Made by a program: the position numbers and the translations under genes. Shown piece by piece: positions 8,518 through 15,550 of a stretch of 15,550 bases of DNA. Within the stretch, counting starts at the first letter, position 1. Each line of letters opens with the position of its first letter. Under the pieces are notes generated by a model. It saw only the letters and a list, made by a program, of their open reading frames with translations, ran no database searches and was not told the origin of the DNA. This stretch comes from VGRW01 sp031396695 (lineage in GTDB: Bacteria > Myxococcota_A > UBA9160 > SZUA-336), in NCBI GenBank assembly GCA_031396695.1, contig JANNLG010000060.1:1-15550 (forward strand), in the 5' to 3' direction.

Positions 8518-9552
8518 TCAGTACTGCATCGCCACTTCGCGCAGCAGGGCGATGTTGTCGAGCGCTTTGCCGGCGCCGGCGGCGACCGCGGTGAAGGGAT
8601 CATCGCTGCGCACGATCGGAAGCTTCGTTTCCTGGCGCAGGAGCTGATCGAAGTCGCGCAGCAGTGCGCCACCGCCGACCAGCACGATGCCGCGGTCGAC
8701 GATGTCGGCCGCGAGCTCGGGGGGCGTGCGCTCGAGCGTCTGCAGGACCGTGTCGATGATCTGGTGGATCGGCTCGGAGAGCGCTTCGCGCACCTCGTCG
8801 CTCGACAGCACGATCATCTTCGGGATGCCGGCGACCAGATCGCGGCCCTTGATCTCCATGGTCTTGGTCGGGCCATTCGCGAGCGCCGTGCCGATCGTGA
8901 TCTTGATGATCTCCGCCGTGCGCTCGCCGACCAGCAGGTTGTGCTTGCGCTTCACGTAGTGGATGATCGCCTCGTCGAGCTTGTCGCCGCCGACGCGCAC
9001 GGAGCTCGAGGTGACGATGCCGGCGAGCGAGATCACCGCGACGTCGGTGGTGCCGCCGCCGATGTCGATGACCATGTTTCCGGTCGGCTCGGTGACGTTC
9101 AGTCCCGCGCCGATCGCAGCCGCCATCGGCTCCTCCATGAGGTAGACCTCGCGGGCGCCGGCGGAGATCGCGGACTCGCGCACCGCGCGCTTCTCGACCG
9201 ACGTGATGCAGGGCGGCACGCAGATCACGATACGCGGGCGAACCAGGCGGCGGCGGTTGTGCGCCTTCTGGATGAAGTAGCGAAGCATCGCCTCGGTGAC
9301 TTCGAAGTCGGCGATCACGCCGTCCTTGATCGGGCGGATCGCGCGGATCGAGCCCGGCGTGCGGCCGACCATCTCCTTCGCTTCGGTTCCGACCGCGAGC
9401 ACTTTGCGCGTGCCGTTCGGACCGTCGGCGACCGCTACGACCGAGGGCTCGCTGCAGATGATGCCGCGACCTTTGACGTAGACGAGGACGTTGGCGGTCC
9501 CGAGATCAATGGCCAGATCGTTCGAGAGCAGCCCAGCAAGCCACTTGTACAT
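8518..9552 (-). CDS. mreB: Rod-shape-determining actin homologue MreB
   Basis: MreB forms membrane-bound antiparallel filaments that guide lateral cell-wall synthesis. The 344-residue product has the actin-fold motifs in order: phosphate-1 DLGTAN at residues 16-21, catalytic Glu140 in MEEPMAAAIGAG, phosphate-2 IDIGGGTTD near 162-170, and the adenosine motif VLVGGGALL near the C terminus. The N terminus MYKWLAGLLSND is hydrophobic and amphipathic, suited to membrane binding. GGAG lies eight nt before the ATG. The gene follows the coiled-coil gene of the proteasome cluster after 102 bp. No mreC or mreD follows; the next gene is convergent. Mbl-type paralogues are the only realistic alternative. 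Confidence 0.97.
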   Translation of the reverse strand: MYKWLAGLLSNDLAIDLGTANVLVYVKGRGIICSEPSVVAVADGPNGTRKVLAVGTEAKEMVGRTPGSIRAIRPIKDGVIADFEVTEAMLRYFIQKAHNRRRLVRPRIVICVPPCITSVEKRAVRESAISAGAREVYLMEEPMAAAIGAGLNVTEPTGNMVIDIGGGTTDVAVISLAGIVTSSSVRVGGDKLDEAIIHYVKRKHNLLVGERTAEIIKITIGTALANGPTKTMEIKGRDLVAGIPKMIVLSSDEVREALSEPIHQIIDTVLQTLERTPPELAADIVDRGIVLVGGGALLRDFDQLLRQETKLPIVRSDDPFTAVAAGAGKALDNIALLREVAMQY

Positions 9553-9614
9553 CGTGTCGGCTCCGAGTCTCGAGGGGGATTGCGCCCCAAGCCTCGTCTT
9601 TCATCGGCAAGGAC

Positions 9615-9624
9615 GGTCCGGACC
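9615..9624. repeat. 10-bp palindrome in the mreB leader region
   Basis: GGTCCGGACC is a perfect palindrome in the 102-bp gap between the coiled-coil gene and mreB. The same gap holds a GGGG(6 nt)CCCC inverted repeat at about 9575-9588. No clear -10/-35 pair was found, so whether mreB has its own promoter is open. Confidence 0.3.
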
Positions 9625-9654
9625 CTGAGCGCGCGCGCCGGGTTGGGGTGCGGG

Positions 9655-10020
9655 CTACGGGTTCTCGGGAGCGGGCTCGGAGCTCTGTGGCGGCGTTCCC
9701 GCCACCGGCTGCTCCACGAGCTGCAGGAGCTCCTGCACGCGGCCGCGGACTTCGTCGAGACGCGATCGCTGTGCGTTGATCAGCTCGTCGCGTTCGGCGA
9801 CCGCGGCGCGCAACAGCTGGGCTTCGCCTTCGAGCGTGTCGATGCGCGAGCCGAGCGAGAGGTAGCTCCAAAGCAAGAGCACCAGCGCGACCGCGAGCGC
9901 GGTGCCGAGCACGAGCTGGAGCCGGCCCTGCGGCGGGTCCTTCTCGGCGCGGCCGAGCATGCCCGGGCGCGTGCCCGGCGCGGCTGGCGGAACCGATCGC
10001 AGCTTGGGCTCCTGGTCCAT
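9655..10020 (-). CDS. Small single-pass membrane protein with coiled coil, unknown function
   Basis: I do not recognise this 121-residue protein. It has a proline-rich N-terminal region with basic residues (Arg24, Lys27, Arg33). One membrane helix follows at about 34-56, then a charged heptad-like coiled coil at about 58-103 and a short Pro/Ser/Glu-rich tail. The positive residues before the helix suggest that the coiled coil is outside the cytoplasm. The layout recalls FtsB/DivIC/FtsL or the N-terminal part of MreC, but none of their conserved motifs is evident. The ATG lies four nt after the pafA stop, so it is in the proteasome operon, and it precedes mreB. A bridge between the two is only a guess. 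Confidence 0.8.
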   Translation of the reverse strand: MDQEPKLRSVPPAAPGTRPGMLGRAEKDPPQGRLQLVLGTALAVALVLLLWSYLSLGSRIDTLEGEAQLLRAAVAERDELINAQRSRLDEVRGRVQELLQLVEQPVAGTPPQSSEPAPENP

Positions 10021-10024
10021 CGCC

Positions 10025-11431
10025 CTAGCTCTGGATCACGAGCTTCGAGAGCGACGTGCGGCGCAGGTTGGTCTTCTGGATCGTGCGCACCAGCTCGGTG
10101 ACCTTCTCGGTGTCGGTCTCGAATGGATTGTTGCAGATCACGCGCACGTTCAAGAGGTTGCCGAGCCGGATGTTCGACCAGTCGAGGTCGTACTGGATGT
10201 TGTTCTGGCGCGCGAGCTTGATGAAGTCGCCGCGCATGCGCGCGCGCGTGTCCTGCGGCGGCTCGGTCTTCGCCTTCTCGATCTCCGAGTCGGTGTAGAG
10301 CCGATCCACGTGATCGTTGCGCTCGAGCATGTAGAAGAAGCCGCGGTCGCGGCGCAGATCGTGGAACTGCAGATCGATCATGAACACGCGCGGGTCGTGC
10401 CACGAGATCTGGTGCTTCTCGATGTAGCCGCGCAGAACCTTGCGCTTGATGATCCAGTCGATCTTGCGGTCGAGCTTCTCGGGATCGGAGTCGAGACAGT
10501 CGAGGATGTACTGCCACTCGCGCACGCCCTCGCGCAGCTGATCGCTGACCGGGAACTGCTCCATGTAGCGCTGCGCCATCTCGCAGTAGTCGCGCTGGAT
10601 TTCGATCGGCGAGTACTCGCGCCCGTTCTCGAGCCGCAGCTTCCGCTTGCAGGTCGTGTCGTAGGAGATGTCCTTGATCGCCTTCACCGGATGGCGAAGC
10701 GTGAAGTCCTTGTTGATGAAGCCGTCTTCGATCATCTGCAGCACGATCGCGGCGGTCGCGATCTTCACGAAGTTCGTGTACTCGCTCATGTTCGAGTCGC
10801 CCACGATCACGTGCAGCCGTCGGTATTTCTCGCGATCCGCGTGCGGCTCGTCGCGGGTGTTGATGATCGAACGATCGTTCGTCGTCGTGCCCGAGATCTT
10901 CTGGTAGATGTGCTGCGCGCGCTGGCTGATGCAGTAGTGCACACCGTCCTGCGTCTGGAACACCTTGCCCGCGCCGCTGAAGATCTGGCGCGTGACCAGG
11001 AACGGGATCAGCTGCTCGGCCAGGTAGTAGAAGTCGACGTCGCGGTCGACCAGGTAGTTCTCGTGGCAGCCGTAGGAGTTGCCCACGAAGTCGGTGTTGT
11101 TCTTGAAGATCGAGAGCTTTCCCGGCACGCGCTCTTCGCGGATCTTCTCCTCCGCGTAGAGCTGCAGGTCTTCCAGGATGCGCTCGCCGGCGCGATCGAA
11201 AATCACCAGGTCGCGCGGGCTCGCGCACTCGGGCGTGGCGTACTCGGGGTGGCAGCCGGTGTCCTGGTAGAAGCGCGCGCCGTTCTCGAGGAACACGTTC
11301 AGGAAGTGCTCGGTCGTGATCAGCTTCTCGAACAGGAAGCGGATCGCCTTCTCGACCGGAAGCGTCTTGCGACCTTCCGGTGTGAAGATGATTCCGTACT
11401 CGGTCTCGAGGCCGTAGATCCGCTTCTGCAC
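10025..11431 (-). CDS. pafA: Pup--protein ligase PafA
   Basis: PafA belongs to the carboxylate-amine (glutamine-synthetase-like) ligase fold. It uses ATP to join the C-terminal glutamate of Pup to lysines of target proteins. The product has 468 residues, close to the actinobacterial enzymes. The N terminus has the YGLETEYG metal/ATP motif with Glu9, and the catalytic base Asp57 lies in FYQDTGCHPEYATPE. Further hallmarks are FKNNTD, GNSYGCHENYL, SQRAQHI, INTRDEPHAD and GDSNMSE. It differs from Dop by lacking the insert between residues 20 and 50 and by having CHPEYATPEC. The start is GTG, with GGAAGG four nt upstream, 15 nt after the prcA stop. Confidence 0.98.
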   Translation of the reverse strand: MQKRIYGLETEYGIIFTPEGRKTLPVEKAIRFLFEKLITTEHFLNVFLENGARFYQDTGCHPEYATPECASPRDLVIFDRAGERILEDLQLYAEEKIREERVPGKLSIFKNNTDFVGNSYGCHENYLVDRDVDFYYLAEQLIPFLVTRQIFSGAGKVFQTQDGVHYCISQRAQHIYQKISGTTTNDRSIINTRDEPHADREKYRRLHVIVGDSNMSEYTNFVKIATAAIVLQMIEDGFINKDFTLRHPVKAIKDISYDTTCKRKLRLENGREYSPIEIQRDYCEMAQRYMEQFPVSDQLREGVREWQYILDCLDSDPEKLDRKIDWIIKRKVLRGYIEKHQISWHDPRVFMIDLQFHDLRRDRGFFYMLERNDHVDRLYTDSEIEKAKTEPPQDTRARMRGDFIKLARQNNIQYDLDWSNIRLGNLLNVRVICNNPFETDTEKVTELVRTIQKTNLRRTSLSKLVIQS

Positions 11432-11446
11432 TTTACCTTCCGCCGA

Positions 11447-12136
11447 TCATCCGCGGAGGAGAGCCTGAGCCTCCTCGCCTACGACCCGCCTGAATGTACG
11501 CCCCACGCGTGTGCGATCCAGGATCGCGATCTCGAGCGTCTTCTCGTCGAGATCGTCGATCGATGCGCCGTTGCCGGAGCCGGCGAGCGCGCGGCGCGCC
11601 AGCTTCGCGGCGTCCTTGAGCGCCAGGCCCGCCTTCCAGCCGCCACGGATCACGTCGCCGAGCTTGTCGGCGTCGCCGCCGATCGTCGCCCAGTGCGTCA
11701 TGTCGCTCATGCTGCCGTCGTAGCGGATCTGGTACAAGGCGCTGCCGTTCTCCTTGATCTCGACGACCAGGATCTCCACCTCGAGCGGCTTCATCTCGCG
11801 CGTGAAGACCGAGCCGAGGACGTTGGAGTACTCGTTCGCCAGGCTCTTGCCCGCCACGTCCTCGCGCGAGAACGAATAGCCGCGCATGTCGGCGTAGCGC
11901 ACGCCCGATTTCCGCAGCGTCTCGTACTCGTCGAGTTTGCCGACGCCGCCGAAGGCGATCCGGTCGTAGATCTCGGAGATCTTGCGCAAGGTCGCGCTGC
12001 GGTTCTCGGCCATCATCACGATGCCGGTGTCGTACTCGAGCGCGACGATCGGCCGTCCGCGCGCGATGCCCTTGCGCGCGTACTCGGCCTTGTCCTGGTA
12101 CCACTGCTCCGGCGAGACGTAGAATGGCGTGCTCAT
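11447..12136 (-). CDS. prcA: 20S proteasome alpha subunit PrcA
   Basis: PrcA builds the outer rings of the 20S core and gates substrate entry. The 229-residue protein matches bacterial alpha subunits. The N terminus MSTPFYVSPEQWYQDKAEYA corresponds to the gate region, followed by RKGIARGRP, ENRSATLRKISEIYDRIAF and ADMRGYSFSREDV. It has no catalytic N-terminal threonine, as expected. The frame is open further upstream through prcB, but homology and the ATG at 12136 set the start. This ATG shares one base with the prcB stop (TGATG), an arrangement that favours equal synthesis of the two subunits. pafA follows 15 nt later. Confidence 0.97.
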   Translation of the reverse strand: MSTPFYVSPEQWYQDKAEYARKGIARGRPIVALEYDTGIVMMAENRSATLRKISEIYDRIAFGGVGKLDEYETLRKSGVRYADMRGYSFSREDVAGKSLANEYSNVLGSVFTREMKPLEVEILVVEIKENGSALYQIRYDGSMSDMTHWATIGGDADKLGDVIRGGWKAGLALKDAAKLARRALAGSGNGASIDDLDEKTLEIAILDRTRVGRTFRRVVGEEAQALLRG

Positions 12137-12918
12137 CAGGCGGCCCGCCGCTGCGCGGTGATCGAGTCGAAAACCCGCCGCAGCTCGTCGTCCTTGACGT
12201 CCTCTACACCCGTTCGCGTCGCGATCTTCACCGTCGGGAAGATGCCGCGCGCGACGTCGATGCCGCCCGTGGCGCGATCCTCGTCGGCAGCGTCGAGCAG
12301 AGCCTCGACCGCGGCGCGGATCGCCTCTTCGCGTGAGAGATCCTCGTGGCGGACGATCTTCTTCAGCGACGAGCGCGCGTCCTTGCCGCCCGAACCCGTC
12401 GAGTAGTAGTCGGCCTCGCGGAAGCGTCCGCCGGTGATGTCGAACTTGTAGATGCGGCCGCGGCCCTTGTCGAGGTCGAAGCCCGCGAAGATCGGCATCA
12501 CGACCAGGCCCTGCATCGCCGCAGGCAGGTTCTGCCGCAGCAGGAACGAGAGCCGGTTGGCCTTGCCCTCGAAGGTGAGCGGCTGACCGTCGAGCTTCTC
12601 GAAGTGCTCGAGCTCGAGCTGGAACATGCGCACCATCTCGATCGCCGGACCGGCCGCGCCGGCGATCGCCATCATGCTCGAGTCGTCGATGCGGAAAACC
12701 TTCTCGAGATCGCGCGTGCCGACGGCGTGGCCCTCGGTGGCCAGCCGGTCGCCGGCCATGAGCGCCCCTTCCTTGCACACGATCGCGAGCACCGTGGTTC
12801 CGTGCAGTACCTGGATCTGCGACCAGTCCAAGCGCGTCCAGTCCGGCAGGAGACCCGGGTGGTCGACCCGCAGGAATTCGTAGAAGCTGTCGCCGGCGTA
12901 CGTCTGGCCTTTGAACAC
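12136..12918 (-). CDS. prcB: 20S proteasome beta subunit PrcB
   Basis: PrcB is the proteolytic subunit, an N-terminal nucleophile hydrolase. The 260-residue precursor has a 40-residue propeptide that ends in HG, followed by the mature N terminus TTVLAIV. The catalytic Thr is therefore residue 41. In mature numbering Thr1, Asp17 (MAGDR) and Lys33 (LEKVF) are all present, so the enzyme should be active. Other family segments are AIAGAAGPAIEMVR, ELEHFEKLDG, AAMQGLVVMP and ADEDRATGGIDVARGIFPT. The start is GTG at 12918, four nt after the pup stop. The ribosome binding site is poor, so translation is probably coupled to pup. Confidence 0.98.
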   Translation of the reverse strand: MFKGQTYAGDSFYEFLRVDHPGLLPDWTRLDWSQIQVLHGTTVLAIVCKEGALMAGDRLATEGHAVGTRDLEKVFRIDDSSMMAIAGAAGPAIEMVRMFQLELEHFEKLDGQPLTFEGKANRLSFLLRQNLPAAMQGLVVMPIFAGFDLDKGRGRIYKFDITGGRFREADYYSTGSGGKDARSSLKKIVRHEDLSREEAIRAAVEALLDAADEDRATGGIDVARGIFPTVKIATRTGVEDVKDDELRRVFDSITAQRRAA

Positions 12919-12922
12919 CGGC

Positions 12923-13129
12923 TTACTCGCCCCCGCGCTGGACGTAGTTCTTCACGAACTCTTCGGCGTTCGCTTCGAGGACCTCGTCGATCTCGTCGAT
13001 CAAGTTGTCCATCTCTTCCTTCAGCTCCTCGCCCTTTTTGGCGAGCTTCTTCTGCCCGCCAGCGTCGGAAGAGGTCGAGCTGCCTGCCTCGCCACCGCCC
13101 TGCTTGGTCTTTTGCGTTTGGTCGGCCAT
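12923..13129 (-). CDS. pup: Prokaryotic ubiquitin-like protein Pup
   Basis: Pup is a small, largely disordered tag that is joined to lysines of proteins bound for the proteasome. The 68-residue product has a Gly/Ser/Thr-rich N-terminal half and a conserved C-terminal half (DNLIDEIDEVLEANAEEFV) that becomes helical on binding ARC. It ends in YVQRGGE. The terminal residue is Glu, not the Gln of mycobacterial Pup, so it is ready for PafA without deamidation. Arg65 replaces the lysine found before GG in mycobacterial Pup. The ATG has a strong AGGGAG site six nt upstream (13136-13141), 15 nt after dop. This strong site fits the need for much Pup. Confidence 0.97.
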   Translation of the reverse strand: MADQTQKTKQGGGEAGSSTSSDAGGQKKLAKKGEELKEEMDNLIDEIDEVLEANAEEFVKNYVQRGGE

Positions 13130-13144
13130 GACTTTCTCCCTAGC

Positions 13145-14632
13145 TCACGAGGCCGTGAGGTTGCGAACCAGAACTCGCGCCGTGGGGCTCGCTTCGAGCA
13201 GCTCCTCCACGTGCGCGCGCGTGCCCTTGAGCGGCTCGTTCATGAGGATGCGCTTGATCGGCTCATCGCCCACGTTGAACGAGATGGAATCCCAGTTCAC
13301 CCCGAACACCTCGTCAGGATAGCGCCGAATGCACTCGCCGCGGAAGTAGGCGCGCGTGTCGCTCGGCGGCGTTCGCACCGCGCGCTCGATCGCATCGGGA
13401 TCGACGATGCGGTCGACTTCGCCGCGGCGCTCGAGCACGTAGTACAGGCCCTTGTCCGGACGGATGTCGTGGTACTGCAGGTCGAGCATGTGCACTTGCG
13501 GGTGGTGCCAGTCGACCTTGTGCCGCTGCATGTAGCTCTTGATCAGCTTGTGCTTGATCACCCAGTCGACCTCGCGGTCGAGCTGGAAGGGATCCTCGGC
13601 GAGCTGCGCGAGCACGCGCTCCCAGCGCACCAGGATGTCCTTCATGATCGGATCGAGACTGCGCGACGAGAAGTAGCGCAACGCGTTCTCGAGGTATTCC
13701 TTCTGGATCTCGACGGCCGTCATGCGTCCGCCGCGCTCCATCGAGTACTGCCGCTTGCAGGCGAGATCGTGCGAGATCTCTTTCACGACTTTGACCGGGT
13801 CGTTCACGGACAGGCTCTTCGGAATCGCGCCGTCCTCGACCAGTCCGAGAACGATCGCGGTCACGCCTACACGCAGATAGGTCGAGACTTCCGACAAGTT
13901 CGAGTCGCCGATGATCACGTGGAAACGCCGGTACTTCTCGCGGTCCGCGTGCGGCTCGTCGCGCGTGTTGATGATCGGGCGTTTCACCATCGTGTCGAGC
14001 GCGACCTCGGTCTCGAAGAAGTCGGCGCGCTGACTGATCTGGTAGTCGCACGGCTGCGCGCGGTTCTCGCTGCCGGCCTTGCCCGCGCCGCAGAAGATGT
14101 TGCGCGAGATCAGGAACGGCGTCATGTGCTCGACGATCTCGCGGAACGGCGTGCGGCGCTCGATCAGGTAGTTCTCATGATTGCCGTAGGAGTTGCCCTT
14201 GCGGTCGCTGTTGTTCTTGTGGATCAGCACCGTCTGGCCGCTGGGCAAGAGCGCGGTCGCGGCGCGGCGCGCCGCTTCCATGGTGCGCTCGCCGGCGCGC
14301 TCGAAGGCGATCAGATCGCGGACGTTGGTGACTTCCGGCGTCGAGTACTCCGGGTGCGCGTGGTCCACGTAGAAGCGCGCACCGTTCCGGAGCGTCTTGT
14401 TGCGCGCGATGTTCTCTTGCTGATTGGGCGTGTACTTCTCGCCCTCGACGTGGAAGCCGCGCGCGTCGGCTAGCGGGTTCTCCTGCTCGTAGTCCCAGAG
14501 TATCCGGGCCTCTTCGTTGTCCTGGTACGCGTTGACCAGGAGCACGCAGCTCGAGATCGGATCGAAGTCGGGATCACCCTGGACGGTGATCCCGTACTCG
14601 ATCTCGGTGCCCATGACACTGGGAAGTGGCAT
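13145..14632 (-). CDS. dop: Depupylase/deamidase of Pup, Dop
   Basis: Dop is the PafA paralogue that cuts Pup from substrates and, in organisms with Pup-Gln, deamidates Pup. The 495-residue product matches Dop rather than PafA. It has the VMGTEIEYGI N terminus with Glu10, the extra Dop-loop region (about residues 37-80, including WDYEQENPLADARGF), the key Asp90 in FYVDHAHPEYSTPE, and the segments NNSDRKGNSYGNHENYL, INTRDEPHAD and PPSDTRAYFRGEC. The ATG lies two nt after the arc stop; Met7 is an alternative start closer to the mycobacterial N terminus. Because Pup here ends in Glu, depupylation is the likely main role. Confidence 0.97.
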   Translation of the reverse strand: MPLPSVMGTEIEYGITVQGDPDFDPISSCVLLVNAYQDNEEARILWDYEQENPLADARGFHVEGEKYTPNQQENIARNKTLRNGARFYVDHAHPEYSTPEVTNVRDLIAFERAGERTMEAARRAATALLPSGQTVLIHKNNSDRKGNSYGNHENYLIERRTPFREIVEHMTPFLISRNIFCGAGKAGSENRAQPCDYQISQRADFFETEVALDTMVKRPIINTRDEPHADREKYRRFHVIIGDSNLSEVSTYLRVGVTAIVLGLVEDGAIPKSLSVNDPVKVVKEISHDLACKRQYSMERGGRMTAVEIQKEYLENALRYFSSRSLDPIMKDILVRWERVLAQLAEDPFQLDREVDWVIKHKLIKSYMQRHKVDWHHPQVHMLDLQYHDIRPDKGLYYVLERRGEVDRIVDPDAIERAVRTPPSDTRAYFRGECIRRYPDEVFGVNWDSISFNVGDEPIKRILMNEPLKGTRAHVEELLEASPTARVLVRNLTAS

Positions 14633-14634
14633 GT

Positions 14635-15550
14635 CTAGAGGTACTGTCCCGAGCCGCCACCGACGTTCTCGATCTGGTGCTCCGAGCGGTTCATGCCGGT
14701 GATGAGCGTGCGCACGTTGATGATGCGCTCGCCCTTGCGGCCGGAGATCCGCGCCCAGTCGTCGGGGTTGGTGGTGTTCGGCAGGTCCTCGTTCTCCTTG
14801 AACTCCTCGCGCACGGACTCGAGCATGTCGGAGATCCGCACGCCCTCGTCACCCCCGCTGATCGCGCGCTTCACCGCCCGTTTCTTTGCGCGGTCGACGA
14901 TGTTCTTCAGCATCGCGCCGCTCGAGAAGTCCTTGAAGTAGAAGATCTCGCGCTCGCCCTTGGCGTAGGTGACCTCGAGGAACTTGTTCTCCTCGTTCTC
15001 GGCGTACATCGACTCGACCGTCTCTTCGACGATGCCGCGCACGATCGCCTTCGGATCGGGTCCGTACTTCCGTGTCGCGTCCTCGCTGAACGGCAGATCC
15101 GTCGTCAGGTACTTGGTGAAGATCTGCAGCGCGCCGGGCTTTTCGGGCCGGTGCACCTTGACCTTCAGATCGAGACGACCGGGCCGCAGCACCGCGGGAT
15201 CGATCAGATCCTGGCGGTTGCTCGCGCCGATCACGATCACGTTGCGCAGTGACTCGATGCCGTCGATCTCCGACAGGAACTGCGCGACGACCGTCGCCTC
15301 CATATCCGACGAGATGCCCGATCCGCGCATGCGGAAGAGCGAATCCATCTCGTCGAAGAAGATCACGACGGGGACGTCTTCCTCTGCCTTCTCGCGCGCG
15401 TTCTTGAACACCTCGCGGATCTTGTGCTCCGTCTCGCCGACGTACTTGTTCAAGAGCTCCGGACCCTTCACGTTCAGGAAGTAGCTCTTGGCCTCGCCGC
15501 CGCGCATCTCCTGGATGCGGAGCGCCAGGCTGTTCGCCACGGCCTTTCCG
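14635..15550 (-). CDS. arc: Proteasome-activating AAA+ ATPase ARC/Mpa (5' end outside window)
   Basis: ARC (Mpa in mycobacteria) is the hexameric ring that binds Pup by its N-terminal coiled coils, unfolds the tagged protein and feeds it to the 20S core. Only the C-terminal part is here, about 305 residues, starting just after the Walker A loop (GKAVANSLA). It shows the KYVGETE segment, Walker B VVIFFDEMDSLF (acidic pair encoded at 15349-15354), sensor-1 VIGASNR, the arginine-finger/box VII segment LRPGRLD, and the conserved ENEDLPNTTNPDDWARISG block. It ends in GQYL with the penultimate Tyr that docks into the alpha-ring pockets. dop follows directly, so this is the first gene of the operon visible here. 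Confidence 0.96.
   Translation of the reverse strand, partial: GKAVANSLALRIQEMRGGEAKSYFLNVKGPELLNKYVGETEHKIREVFKNAREKAEEDVPVVIFFDEMDSLFRMRGSGISSDMEATVVAQFLSEIDGIESLRNVIVIGASNRQDLIDPAVLRPGRLDLKVKVHRPEKPGALQIFTKYLTTDLPFSEDATRKYGPDPKAIVRGIVEETVESMYAENEENKFLEVTYAKGEREIFYFKDFSSGAMLKNIVDRAKKRAVKRAISGGDEGVRISDMLESVREEFKENEDLPNTTNPDDWARISGRKGERIINVRTLITGMNRSEHQIENVGGGSGQYL

Noticed and set aside
8764..10101. 445-residue open frame on the plus strand opposite mreB and the coiled-coil gene
   Set aside because: Antisense to mreB, whose motifs are complete; the other frame looks like a GC shadow.
9902..12406. 834-residue open frame on the plus strand opposite pafA, prcA and prcB
   Set aside because: It is antisense to three genes with clear families, is rich in Arg/His/Leu/Asp typical of GC-rich shadow frames, and has no recognisable domain.
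12137..12778. N-terminal extension of PrcA through prcB
   Set aside because: PrcA homology starts at the ATG at 12136; the extension is the out-of-frame reading of prcB.
12911..14473. 520-residue open frame on the plus strand opposite pup and dop
   Set aside because: Antisense to two recognised genes; no domain.

Overview
The window is GC-rich, gene-dense bacterial chromosome. It carries fifteen protein genes, two of them cut by the window edges, and no RNA gene, mobile element or CRISPR array that I can see. Type IV pilus retraction (pilT), mreB, mltG and a pgpA-cinA-thpR-recA operon point to a Gram-negative, piliated, rod-type organism. A complete Pup-proteasome gene set, usually thought of as actinobacterial, shares the same DNA. 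I infer a deltaproteobacteria-like lineage (for example Myxococcota, Binatota or a Desulfobacterota relative) or another Gram-negative phylum known to hold scattered Pup systems. The sequence alone does not settle the taxon.

Region 1 (1-4760, minus strand). The operon pgpA-cinA-thpR-recA runs right to left from a good sigma70-type promoter at 4732-4760. It has GTGA overlaps at both internal junctions before recA, and the recA ribosome binding site overlaps the thpR stop codon. pilT follows after 92 bp and runs off the left edge. The operon joins phospholipid synthesis (PgpA), nucleotide repair (CinA), RNA-end processing (ThpR) and recombination (RecA). No recognised SOS box is visible.

Region 2 (4897-8454, plus strand). 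A HEAT-repeat protein, ruvX, mltG and an SCP2-like protein form a divergent cluster. ruvX/mltG and mltG/SCP2 overlap. A hairpin and a TATCAT box lie before ruvX. A GC-rich hairpin at 8489-8508 separates the cluster from the convergent mreB.

Region 3 (8518-15550, minus strand). The order of transcription is arc/mpa (5' end outside the window), dop, pup, prcB, prcA, pafA, a small membrane-anchored coiled-coil protein, and mreB. The first seven genes are separated by 0-15 bp and look like one transcript. PafA would attach Pup to lysines of target proteins, Dop would remove it, ARC would unfold pupylated targets, and the PrcA/PrcB 20S core would degrade them. Pup already ends in Gly-Gly-Glu, so it should need no deamidation. 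The least explained parts are the coiled-coil protein between pafA and mreB, the placing of mreB without mreCD next to a proteasome locus, and the symmetric elements around the pgpA start codon.

The longest stretch without a gene is about 196 bp (4701-4896), which holds the divergent promoter region.
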